Positions 1 through 10,137 of a stretch of DNA of 64,000 nucleotides are shown here, one piece after another (position 1 is the stretch's first letter; each line of letters starts with the position of its first letter). The stretch covers positions 702,803 through 766,802 of the forward strand of contig NMRA01000020.1 in assembly GCA_002633005.1 (NCBI GenBank), given 5' to 3'. The DNA is from Phoronis australis. Lineage: Eukaryota; Phoronida; Phoronidae. Position numbers and translations under genes: made by a program. Below the pieces are notes generated by a model. The model was not told the origin of the DNA and ran no database searches. It worked only from the letters and a program-made list of their open reading frames with translations.

Positions 1-216
1 CTCTCATTTCCCTACACTCAGTGTCAAACCATTTGGGAAAACTAACTGGGTTATAAGATATGTTCACTTTTGGTTTGAACATGTCTGCAGCACATAATTT
101 AATGGCTTCCATTAAACTTTCTACACTTGAATCTATGGTCGAGGGTAAATGACTCTGTACGTCAGCGAGCAACTGATCCACCTCCGGGCTCGACCAGTTT
201 TCTGCATATCTTAGGC

Positions 217-1120
217 TCAACCCCTCGTTCCATTAATAAACACTTTCATTCTGTTCATCTCGAGCCCAGTTGTTTTGCTGCGTCTTACACATACTAAAAT
301 CAATGGAAAGTGCGCAGTCGATTCACATATTTCACCGATTTCAAAACCGTCTACACAGTACAATAAATCATTGCTCATCATGACATAATCAACAACACTA
401 GATCCATTATAAGTTACACATGTTACGCTACCAATATCTGCATCTTTCCCTACTCTTCCATTCAGAATTCTTATCTCATTTCTTTGACAAAAATCTAATA
501 ATTCTGTACCAAACTCATTTACCTCACCATTATCTTGTGAGGTCTTACAACACAGGCGATCTTCTACATAAGCAACACAATAAAAAATAGCACTGGATTC
601 ACCCATATACTTAATACTGTCATTTGCAATAAAGTCTGGCCTGTTACGCGTACGAGCATGAAAATCGCCCATAATTAAAAGGTGACAATACCCTCTCATT
701 TCAGCAGTATAACCTTGCACTTCCCGCTCAAGTATTTTCATTATTTCCAAATTTTTACTTGAGCTTTTTGGAGACTGATACACAGCTGCAACTAAAACAC
801 GATGCAGATAATCGGGTAGGTCAATTTTTACCCATAAAACGTCACACGAATTTGAAAGAAGCCTAATAGCCCCCAATACATCCTTACAAAATAATACAAC
901 ACCACCAGAATTCCGAAATGCTTGAGGGTGTTTATTTCTCACCGACCCAAAACACTGGTACCTTTCCAGTGTAAACTCATCTTCATTCATTCCCCATGTT
1001 TCAACAAAAGCGATAATATCATATGTACATATCATATTTACAAAATGAGATCTTTGTGTTTTATGCTTTAGACCTTCGATATTCCAACAAAAAAAATTCC
1101 ATGACGACTTGTCTTGCGGG
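217..1120 (-). pseudogene. LINE ORF2 endonuclease domain, frameshifted
   Basis: The reading frame from 1035 to 217 encodes 272 residues of an exonuclease-endonuclease-phosphatase domain. The same frame extends upstream to about 1120 and includes the typical N-terminal motif WNIEGL. Other visible motifs are FVETWG (the catalytic-glutamate region), MGDFHART (GDFNxR type) and, near the end, TAHFPLIL where active endonucleases have SDHxP; the catalytic aspartate is replaced by alanine. A stop codon ends the frame at 217, but a different frame from about 235 to 1 (ENWSSPEVDQLL onward) reads like the linker before an RT, so a frameshift lies between. It is a dead copy. Confidence 0.75.
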
Positions 1121-1461
1121 CCTTGGCTTAACCTCTATTGCTGGTCCAACTGAGCTTGAGACGAGCTGGCCATGTGGAAAACCTGATCATCATGTTAAAT
1201 AGCGGCTTCCGTTCTAGTCGGTGGGCCAGATTTTGTAGGGCCTCTAGAAAATGGTTTTTGTGAGTACTTTAGGGGGGCAAATTTATTTTGGTGTTTTTTA
1301 ATTCATTTATTAGAGTGTTTTCAAAATCTAAAAAGTTCCCACATATAAAGTTGCACATTTTTGAGAAATTTGAGTTTGNGGTGGCGTGGGTCAGCATTAG
1401 TCGTGCGGGGTTTGATTTTTACCATATCGTTTTCTTCATCGTAAACATATACTCTGCCATT

Positions 1462-2094
1462 TTAGATTAGCTTGTTAAAGCTGATTTTAGCGTTTTCCAT
1501 GCTGTTTGATTGTGAGAATTCGTACAGCTTTCTCCTTGCCTTCTTAACCCGGATTGAGAAGTCTTCTGTTATGAATATGTTGGGGTCCCTCACTTCTCTT
1601 CGTTTCTTCATTATTTTTTGCTTATCTTTCTTATTCAGTTTTGCTATTATGGGCTGCACTTTCCCCTGGGTTTTACGGCCCAGTCTGTGAGCTCTCTCGA
1701 TGTTTATATCTACAATGTTGAGCTGCTCCTTCAGAAACTCTTCAAGTTGCTTTTCCGATTCTTCCCAGGTTTCATTACCATTTTCAACCATGCCATGGAA
1801 TATAAGGTTGTCTCGCCTGGATCGATTCTCTAAATCATCTAACTTTACTTCCAGTGATTTGACCTGATCACGTAAGATGGAGTTCTCTTCCCTTGACGTG
1901 GCATACTCGCGTCTGAGAGACTCAAAGTCGTTGGACAGTTTTTCGAACTTGTCGTTTATTATCTCTAATAGTTGACGGTTAGATATATCTGTAGTCTTCG
2001 GGCTCGTCTCACTTCTAGGCAAATAGGACGAAATGCTTCGAGTCACTGACCTGTCACTGGCTGAAGGTGTTGTTGTCTTCCTAGTCCCAGGCAT
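1462..2094 (-). pseudogene. LINE ORF1-like nucleic-acid-binding protein
   Basis: This 210-codon frame starts at an ATG. It has a Ser/Thr-rich N-terminus, a heptad-rich coiled coil (about residues 40-95) ending in the motif LENRSRRDNLIFHG, and a basic RRM-like C-terminal half. That architecture is known for L1-type ORF1 proteins, which form trimers and coat the element RNA. The frame stops after FNKLI, but translation past the stop continues sensibly (NGRVYVYDEEND), which is the expected ORF1 C-terminus. The TAA is therefore a nonsense mutation and the protein is slightly truncated. It belongs to the same element as the endonuclease fragment downstream. Confidence 0.75.
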
Positions 2095-4235
2095 TATCGC
2101 TAATATTACGTAAGTAGGTCAATTAATGGCGGACAGGGTGCGGTTATTCCTTCTGCCTCAGGTGCTACACATACATACTAAATATTCACTTCTGAAGTGA
2201 GAAGCACACAATTTGTCAGCCTCCACGAGGTCACTGTGTTTACCTTTCTCAACTAAACCACAAATTTGATGAAAATACTTCACTTGTTCAGTCAAAATAA
2301 TCAATTTAAGAGACACAATTCTCACCTGGATGCCTATAATGTGACACCTACCGGAGAAAAAACATATTGATCAAAGTTTCAAGACGAGGTAACAAGCAGA
2401 TTTACCTGAGCAGTGTGAAATTTCTGGAACTAACGGAGCTCAACACACAGTGTCACCACGCTGTATTTTGACGATAGTCTTCATACAGCTAGCTAGCTGG
2501 CCACAACATCTGCAGTGTGCACTACGTCGTTTTGTTTTGCGATGAAAGTCAAATTCGTCGTGTCCATGGTGTCATTGGCTTCGATTGATGCAAACGCCAT
2601 CTCAAGTTTTTTGGCGCTGATTGGGGTTCTTGATGTGGCGGCTACTGATAGGCCTACTTGGGTAACGACTTGGATGTAGGAGACACAGTATGTTGACTTT
2701 TTCATTAATACATGTATTTTAGATATAAAAGCAGACATTGTGGCACCATAGTAGGCCATTAAGTGAGAATTACATTTAAATTTTCCTTTTTTCTTAGTAT
2801 TAAATTAAGTCAAAATAAAATTTTTTTGGAAAAAAGTGAGGAGCTATATTTGTTTAAATAGTATTTAGTTTTATCACCAGATGGCGTTGCTAGTAACAAG
2901 TAGACTCTATCTGGTTCCGAAATAAAAGTGTCATGTCGGCACACAGTTCCAGCCAATCATAAAACAATATCCCTCACTCCAGGCCCCTATGCTCAAAAAC
3001 AATGCAACCAAGGCTCGGGATTTAATTTTTTACTGGAAATGGAACTCGAAATTATGTTTGGCAATTTGTCTGATACTGTTGTGTGAGCTCAATATAAGTG
3101 TTTATTATTCTATGCTCGAGAACATATTGACTAACGTGGATAAATTTTTGGTCCTAGTTTACAGTTGATAAACCCAACATTAAGGTTAAAAGTTAGAGCT
3201 TGAAGTCGAACTTTCGAGTTTTTACTCGAGTTTCTCGCACAAATATAATGGTCATCAACTGCAAACTTGGACTAGAAACCCATATGCGTAAACTATTATG
3301 TATTCGAACACAGTCTAAAAACCACTTGTCTTGAGTTCGCCCAAAAGTATCAGAGAAATTGCCAAAAATATTTCGAGTTCGTGTAGACTACAAAGATTAG
3401 ATTACGGTCCTTGTCGGTGCCACGTTAAACTACGTGCCGCACGTGTTATGAAAGAGAGCAATGTCAAGGTGCCTTACTTCACAATTTAAATTCACCAATG
3501 GTTCGTGTTTGATTCCCGCAAATCATATCATTTCATACCAAATTTTCAAGCATTTCAAAATCCCCTCTACGTGTGGTTTACTTGCAAACACTCCTCACTT
3601 AACTGCCCGAGTGTCAGGGTGGCTTTACTTGAACAAGCTGCAGCTGAAAGTTTTTCAAAATATACGAATCGAATATAATTGATGACGTTATTATTGCGTG
3701 CACATGAATCCAAGGAACTAATCGACTGACTGCCATGTCTAATGCTTTAAAACAAGTGGCTTGTCACCGAAGGGTAGCTTTTCCAGGAAATGTCTCGGGA
3801 AATGTGTGGGAGCAACGGACAAAACAAGTTTCTCAAACAGAAGCCCGAAATCCTGCCACAAAAGCAGTGAGGTAAGACAACGAGGAGTGTTCAGAACTCA
3901 AATTTTTCGATGTATTGATTTTCAAATAACCCAGTCACATTAATACACCAACGGCGGTTATTAATTACCAATTTTACTACTGAATTGATATTTGATCTAA
4001 ATTTTGACACGCTATGCAAACACGCTAAAAACTGTGAGAATTCTGTATAGGTCACAACCACAAGGTCAAATTGCTTGAGGAACAATTCAATTTCCCGGTA
4101 TGTTCGTGCAGGTGTGTTAGAGGTGAAACATTCTGTAAATCACGTTTCTTTACTTCTGAGAGCACTGTGATCTTTAAGGTGTCCAAACTTAACATCTACT
4201 TCTGACTCAGTTTATACTATATTCACCCGAGATGA
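2095..4235. other. Intergenic, no gene recognised
   Basis: The first part (2095-2500) is probably the 5' region of the adjacent LINE. An 88-codon minus-strand frame at 2493-2759 has no recognisable domain. An imperfect inverted repeat of about 26 bases sits around 3150-3175 and 3252-3280. No exon, RNA gene or transposon end could be supported. Confidence 0.5.
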
Positions 4236-4238
4236 ACT

Positions 4239-6770
4239 TTGCTTTCAAGTTCTGAAGATTTCATTCCCTCGCCTCGCAAAGAAGAAGAAGAAAAAAGAAG
4301 CTCGTCGAAATTCGAGGAAGAACGTGACAGACGACATTCCGATGATCCCTCACTGACCAGAAAGATAAGAAAACTTCCTAACAGGCCGATTGTTATAGGA
4401 CGGGAGAAGTTAAAGATGATATTAGCGTCTGATAAAAGAATATTGAAACAGTTGGTCATAAAGAAAATAGGGAAGGAAGGTATGCAAGAATTACTGAGGA
4501 AGAAAAGAGTCATAGAGAGAGTGTCTGAAGTGAAACGTTCGTTGTATGTTTATCCTGAAGGCAATAAACGAAGTACAGATTCTCTGTTAGCTTATTTGCA
4601 CAATGAATCGACCACAGATGGTGTTGCAGGTCTCACTGGGGATTTCATTCATGAAAACCTGTACGTCGAGTTAGGGAAAATTGTACTCAACGCGATCCAA
4701 GCAGACAGAGTCAGTGTATATCTCATTAACCCTGGAGAATCAACACTAAGCCGCCGTGCATTCACCTGGAAAAATTCATTTCCCAGTGCATCCAGTTCTC
4801 ACAGTCAAGAGGTTAGTTCTGTTGCAAATCATGTGGGTCGTACACGCATGGGCTTGCTCGTCAAAGAAGTTATTCGAGACAAACGTTTCAACAGTTACTC
4901 GGCGCTTGATGACGAGATATCTATTATTGGTATCCCTATTCTTAACATGAACAAAGAAATGATCGGCGTCATCGAGTTATCTAGAGGAATAGAACGTCCG
5001 CCGTTCACGGAAAAACATTATCAAGTAGCAGAGGGATACATTGTTTGGGCTTGCCTTGGCATTCAACAGGTACTTTTAAACGAAGCGCATAAACGAAAGA
5101 AAAGTCTGTGTGGATTCTTGGTCGATGTGACCAATGACATGTTTCATGACATCACACAATACCATGAAGTCATAGAGAAAATAATGACCCACACTAAAGC
5201 GCTTGTGTCAGTAGAACGGTGCATAATACTACTAGCGGACAAATTCAGGAATGAATTATATGTCGAAGTTGTAGACACTGGCTCTCCAATGTACGAAGTC
5301 CCGAGAAAACCCTTCAGGCTGCCCATGGATGAAATGAATATTTCTGGTCGGGTGGCCCTTGCTCAACGCATTTCCGTCCACAATGTAATCAAAAGCGAAG
5401 ACATTGGGTACTATTCCAACATAAGTAAACTTTGCAAAGTTGACATTAACAATGCCGTCTCAATTCCTATTAGGAACAAAGACTGTTTTCTCGGTGTATT
5501 TCATGCCATTAATAAGGAACGCGGGATGCCATTCCGAGGTGCAGACATAGAAGTGTTGAAGATGTTCAGTGCCTATTTCTCGTTAGCTCTCCACTACTCT
5601 AAAGCTTTTTCCGAGATGCAATGCAAAGAAAATTGCGCGCTCGTTGCAGTGCAACTGCTTCAGGCCAACGCACTGACTTACAAGTCAAGTCTTTTTAACG
5701 AGCTTCTCGATTCTGACCAGAAAACAGATACGGATTTTCCGGGCGACTTCTTCAATCATCAGTTTGGAATTACTGACTCCGTTCAAAGTGAACTGCCACA
5801 CTTATACGTGAAAATGGTACAGGAAATGTTTGTTGGTGTTTTCGACGACAGCAGGTTGTACCGCTTCACTGAGACGGTTTTTAGGAACTACCGAAAGATT
5901 CCCTATCACAACTGGGAGCATGCGTTCATGGTGGCGCACTGCATGTACCTCGTTCTTAAGAAGGGAGTTGTGCAAAAGGCCTTTACTCAATTTGAAATGA
6001 TTGGTCTTTTAATTGCGTGCATTTGTCATGACCTTGACCACAGAGGCTACAATAACACATTCTTTGCAACGCTCAGTTTACCGCTAGCTGCGCTGTACTC
6101 CACATCCGTCATGGAACAGCATCATTTTCAAATGACTGTTCTAATTCTTCAACAAGACCAGAACAATATATTTGACCACCTGTCCAGCAAAGAATACAAA
6201 GACATGCTGGAAATTATTCAACACGCTATCATTTCTACAGATCTTGCGTTGTTTTTTGGTAGCAACAAACCTCAATTTGAAAGCCTGGTCAAATCTGAAA
6301 CATTTGATTTTGCAGACGACAGCCACAAAAAGGTCTTGAAAGCGGTCCTAATGACTGCGTGCGACGTGTGCGCTGCCGTCAAGCCATGGTCGCAACAGGT
6401 CAAGTATGTGAAGTTATTGTACGACGAATTTTATATACAGGGTGACATAGAGCGCGAATTTGGTTACGAACCAATTGCAATGATGAATCGAGAGAACAAA
6501 GAGAAATTTGTTGACCAACAAAGTGGCTTCATGAAGTATGTAGTGCTTCCGTTGTACAAAAGTCTGGAATGCATTATTCCAGAAATGCAAGAAATGAGAC
6601 AGTCAGTTCAGGACAATGTCAATAATTGGATTCGAGTGTCTGGTGGGGAGCTTATTCCTCCATGGGATCCAAATGTATTGGATGCCATCGGAACCAACAG
6701 AGAATGGTCGACTATGTGTAAGCTCTTTTCTGTAGAATCTTTAATGTCTACGATTGATTTAGTTGAGTAG
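4239..6770 (+). CDS. PDE10-like dual-GAF cyclic nucleotide phosphodiesterase, single large exon
   Basis: The frame holds 843 codons. The family hydrolyses cAMP and cGMP in the cytosol or at membranes. Numbering from base 4239, GAF-A is about residues 125-285 and GAF-B about 307-455, with a clear NKxF..D signature at N425, K426, F432 and D436. The catalytic HD domain is about 520-790 and has HNWEH (H557-H561), HDLDHRG (H597-H601), TACD (D709) and the purine-selecting glutamine Q761, so all metal ligands are present. HPLAALYSTS-type and ATDLALFFG-type segments, plus the N-terminal helix region, fit PDE10 better than PDE5, 6 or 11. The frame opens with TTG right after a TGA (4233-4235). The first ATG is codon 60 (4416), which gives 784 residues, close to the usual PDE10A length. 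A 5' exon spliced at TTTCAAG (about 4250) is the alternative. Vertebrate PDE10A has many introns, so this looks like a retrocopy, yet it is intact. Confidence 0.93.
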   Translation: MLSSSEDFIPSPRKEEEEKRSSSKFEEERDRRHSDDPSLTRKIRKLPNRPIVIGREKLKMILASDKRILKQLVIKKIGKEGMQELLRKKRVIERVSEVKRSLYVYPEGNKRSTDSLLAYLHNESTTDGVAGLTGDFIHENLYVELGKIVLNAIQADRVSVYLINPGESTLSRRAFTWKNSFPSASSSHSQEVSSVANHVGRTRMGLLVKEVIRDKRFNSYSALDDEISIIGIPILNMNKEMIGVIELSRGIERPPFTEKHYQVAEGYIVWACLGIQQVLLNEAHKRKKSLCGFLVDVTNDMFHDITQYHEVIEKIMTHTKALVSVERCIILLADKFRNELYVEVVDTGSPMYEVPRKPFRLPMDEMNISGRVALAQRISVHNVIKSEDIGYYSNISKLCKVDINNAVSIPIRNKDCFLGVFHAINKERGMPFRGADIEVLKMFSAYFSLALHYSKAFSEMQCKENCALVAVQLLQANALTYKSSLFNELLDSDQKTDTDFPGDFFNHQFGITDSVQSELPHLYVKMVQEMFVGVFDDSRLYRFTETVFRNYRKIPYHNWEHAFMVAHCMYLVLKKGVVQKAFTQFEMIGLLIACICHDLDHRGYNNTFFATLSLPLAALYSTSVMEQHHFQMTVLILQQDQNNIFDHLSSKEYKDMLEIIQHAIISTDLALFFGSNKPQFESLVKSETFDFADDSHKKVLKAVLMTACDVCAAVKPWSQQVKYVKLLYDEFYIQGDIEREFGYEPIAMMNRENKEKFVDQQSGFMKYVVLPLYKSLECIIPEMQEMRQSVQDNVNNWIRVSGGELIPPWDPNVLDAIGTNREWSTMCKLFSVESLMSTIDLVE

Positions 6771-7641
6771 AATTTGACATAAGTGTTTTTAATTTTTTGA
6801 CCCCTTAAGGTTAACATGAACGCAATATAAGTCAGCTAACGTATATGCAGAGTAAACTTCACATTGTCTTACAAGGCACTCATAGCTGTATAAAGAATTT
6901 TCCAATATAGTAGTATTCTTAAGAAATTCCTGGTTGTTATTTTTCTTCGACGCCGCTCACAGCAGTAACATGAAACCTGAAACATGTTCTGACTAAAATT
7001 CCCTTGCAAAAGCTCAGTTAATAATTAGATAAAATTAAATTGTCAGTCAATTCAAAGCCAGCCGCCGGACATTGCCCGCTTGAACATCTATTGGGATTCC
7101 ATTCAACATTCGGTTTGGTGCACACGAGCTCGCCAAATGCTGTCTTCTCTCACTTGCCAGACGCGATTTCAAATTTTGTTGCTCAACAAACCAAAAGCGA
7201 CTTCAGGGATTTTCTCCATTTTCTGTGTTTGGCAATAGACTCGTTAGCCATTTTCATTCACCCTCGTTCATGTAGGCCTGGGAATACACCTCTTTAAATG
7301 TTTTTGGTGAAATAAGCCGACAAGCTTCTGAGTGTACGTTGAAAGAAATACCATGTGTTCTCATTGAATTTGAAAATAACACATTTTACAGGGGGAAATA
7401 GAATTCTGAGAAGATGATCCCATTCGTTTTCTGAAACGAATGGACCCAAATTACTTATTGGACTAAAACGCAAATTTGATTCTGATCTGAGGTTATCGGA
7501 AAATTGATGCGGAATCTTTTAGTTCTCTAGTTCTTCAAAAACAAATACCTATCAGCTTAAGCTATGTGGCAGTATTTGTACCCACTTAAATTGCCACACG
7601 AGGTATGTACAGCCCATGGAACACTGGAAGGTGAAAATGTT
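6771..7641. other. Downstream of PDE gene, no gene
   Basis: No poly(A) tract, target-site duplication or canonical AATAAA directly follows the PDE stop codon, so a recent retrotransposition scar is not visible. Small open frames here (for example 7040-7297) show no domain. Confidence 0.45.
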
Positions 7642-7775
7642 TATATTGACCCATTAAGTCCTTTTTGACCAGTTATGTCTATTTTGACCTCTTTTGTCCA
7701 TTTTGACGCATCATGTCCATTTTTACCCATGATGTCCATCCGATCCATGCATTTTGACTCATTATATCCCATTTC
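7642..7775 (+). repeat. Short tandem repeat, unit about 20 bases
   Basis: About six imperfect copies of a unit close to TTTTGACCCATTATGTCCA lie head to tail, with spacing of 18-31 bases. It is a noncoding minisatellite. Confidence 0.75.
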
Positions 7776-7894
7776 AAGTCAAGTCGGTTTTGATTCGTTA
7801 GCTTGATGTTGAAATTTTTGTCATCTGTTCAGGTATAGTGCCATTCGATTCCGTTTCGTGCTTTCCCGGTCATTACATGTATGTGTTCATGCTG

Positions 7895-9292
7895 TTGTAC
7901 GTGAACTTGGAATCCTGATTAATCTCAAGAATAAGCGGAAGTGAGTGTTGCGTGAACTTGGAATTCCAAGATCACGCAAGTTATCTTGAGATTAAGCGAG
8001 CTGCCAAACCCCGTACGTGAACTTGGAATTAAGTGGCTGTCTGGCACACATTCACAGAACAAGGCGCTTGGGCTGAAATCGTTACTGAACCGGTAGGCTA
8101 CGGAGAGAAAAGATTTCTAAAAAATCGAAATAAAGCTCCCGTGGCCTGGTCATGAATACTGGTTAGTACCGAGGGACTGGAATAAAAATTCACTTAAGGA
8201 CTGTATTGTAATTACATGTTCCCTCAGTAATGCACCGGACATTCAAGGTCATAGCCCTACGGCTACGGTGGTCTTTTGAGTCGTATTATTTCGGCGTTGC
8301 TGCCTATTCCAATATAAAAATAAAGCTTTCTGTTTGAAATTAGTGCCTGGTTGATGTTTGATCAAGAGGTGAATTAAACATTCACTAACTGGTTGCAATA
8401 CACTTTATATGCATTTTCTATTAATTTCAGAAGACTTCTGGCCGAGTTTTTTTCTACCCCGTAAATTCCATGTTTAAGCAAGATACGCCCTTACTTTAAC
8501 TTGAAATAATTCAATTTCTGCTTTACAAAAGATCACATGGTGAAACAAACATTCGGTAACTGGTTGCAATACATTTTAAATGCATTTTCTATTAATTTTG
8601 GAACACTTCTGAGCACAATCGCAGTTTTTTCTAACCAACTTCAAGTTTAAGCATGGGCGTGGCTCGCTTAAACTTGGAATAATGTAATTTCTGCTTTACA
8701 AAAACTCACGCGGTGAACCAAACATTCTCTATCTGATTGCAATACATTTTAAATGCTTTTCTCTATTACCTTTAGAGTACTTCTGAGCGCATTCGCTGTT
8801 TTTTCTACCCAATTCCAAGTTTAAGTAAGCCACACGTACTGGTTGCTTAAACTTGGAATAATTCAACTTCTTCTTTAAAAAATTCACGATGTGAACGGGA
8901 CATGAGAAACTGTTCAATGCAAAACCCCTTCTCGGTACTAGTCATTCCTTGTATCCTAGCTCTTAGGCCTAATCCTTTTCATTGCAAAGGTCCCAGTTTG
9001 CCAGTCATTTCCGCCCCTCGGTCACCCACCCAACCATCCCAGTCAAGCCACCTTTGGAAACAATTACCAAGACCAGAATAACATACAGAATGGGCAATAA
9101 AAATAATTAAAACAGAAACAATAACTCACGACAAACGAATTCATGTCCACTGTTCGACTGACGGCGAAATTTTACTTAACAGCTGCACACTAGATGTCGA
9201 AAACACTTGCTTAATCCCAAGATCACTTGCGTCAACTTGGAATAGAAATTCATTCCAAGTTCACTCACGATTCCAAGTTCAAGTAGAACAAT
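7895..9292. repeat. Noncoding field with recurrent AACTTGGAAT / ATTCCAAGTT motif
   Basis: The 10-base motif AACTTGGAAT or its complement recurs about ten times in both orientations (near 7910, 7955, 8022, 8640-8680, 8812-8860 and 9232-9285), often preceded by GTG or followed by a complementary copy so that hairpins form. It surrounds and includes the 172-base satellite at 8371-8895. No coding sequence overlaps it. Confidence 0.6.
8371..8895. repeat. Tandem satellite, three units of about 172 bases, each with a hairpin
   Basis: Units start at 8371, 8541 and 8714, each opening with a form of TGAAACAAACATTC and then a shared GGTTGCAATACATTTTAAATGC-like stretch. Each unit has an inverted repeat. 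In unit 3, ATTCCAAGTTTAAG (8812-8825) pairs perfectly with CTTAAACTTGGAAT (8846-8859) around a 20-base loop; in unit 1 the hairpin is eroded. Conservation of the stem while the loop varies suggests a structural or transposon-derived satellite. Confidence 0.8.
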
Positions 9293-9927
9293 GCCACCTC
9301 TTCCTAAGTCGATTACACCGGGTGGAGAGGTGCTGTGGGAAAGGCTAAGACACAAAGCGATCACGTCAAAGGACCTTGCGGCGAGTGTTTGTCGACATTC
9401 CTGACAATGGAGTGGTGCCTATAAAGTAGTTTTAAATCTACCTAGCTATTTTTAGGCATACTCACTCCTGAAGTGAAATTTTTGTGGTGGAAATGCTTTC
9501 AAAAGCCTGTTAATAAATTATAATGCTATCTCGGCTTTTACAGATGAAATCAAAATCTATTGTTTTTGTAAAACTTTTGCTCAGACGGATTTTGTGAAAG
9601 ATTGCATCAAGAGGCCCCGACAAAAAGTTGGTCAGTAGCTAATCTACTTGTGTACTTTAGTTGTAGTCTGTTTCAGTTTAAGAGTTAAAATTGTATTTGA
9701 AAAATCTCAAAAATGATTTGTTCTTTTGCCAATATTTTGAAAGCCTTAAGATACGTAAAGTTTAAACCTACTCCTAAGAAAATCACACTCAACAGTGTTG
9801 CTCGAAAACCCCTAATGTTTTCCCAGGAATGATGCTCAATTTTTTACAATTTTGCTGTTATCTGAAGAAAATATTGATGGTTTACTGTTACGGCACTAGC
9901 AGGATATTTTATCCTGATTCCTATATG
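9293..9927. other. Intergenic, no gene recognised
   Basis: AT-rich sequence with only short frames; nothing recognised. Confidence 0.45.
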
Positions 9928-10137
9928 CTATTCACGAATTCGGGTCTTCACTTTTGCCATTATCTTATCTCCAAGGCGTGATATCAAAGCTATTTCAAGG
10001 TTTTTGATCCAGGCTGGCATTTTCACATCGTTTGGGTCGCAAGTCTTGGTGCTGCATAAAAATGTTTTGAGAATTGACTGGTCATTTAGAAATTTTGCCA
10101 GCTTCCTTGCGTGAGTAGTTGACACAAGTTCTCTTTT
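9928..10137 (-). CDS. Possible terminal exon of an unrecognised gene
   Basis: On the minus strand a good acceptor (pyrimidine-rich TTTTTGTAG, intron ending at 10138) is followed by 69 open codons and a TAG at 9930-9928. The peptide is rich in Lys, Leu and Ile and contains DPNDVKMPAWIKNLEIA and a basic end (KVKTRIRE). I do not recognise the family. It lies left of the last exon of the 12.5-35.3 kb gene on the same strand, so it belongs to a different transcript if real. The partner exons were not found, so a chance frame remains possible. Confidence 0.3.
   Translation of the reverse strand, partial: KRELVSTTHARKLAKFLNDQSILKTFLCSTKTCDPNDVKMPAWIKNLEIALISRLGDKIMAKVKTRIRE

Larger units (their letters stand above)
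1..2094 (-). mobile_element. Decayed non-LTR retrotransposon (LINE), ORF1 plus start of ORF2
   Basis: A minus-strand LINE is cut by the left edge of the window. Reading leftwards it has an ORF1-like coiled-coil protein (2094-1462), a 340-base spacer with one n at 1379, and then an apurinic-type endonuclease (about 1120-217). After a frameshift at about 217-235 the same protein continues in another frame to base 1. The reverse transcriptase must lie outside the window. The element is inactive as read: ORF1 has an early stop, the endonuclease lacks a clear start codon, and a key residue is changed. The order ORF1 then endonuclease-RT is that of L1/Tx1- and CR1-like elements; the clade cannot be settled without the RT. 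Confidence 0.8.
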
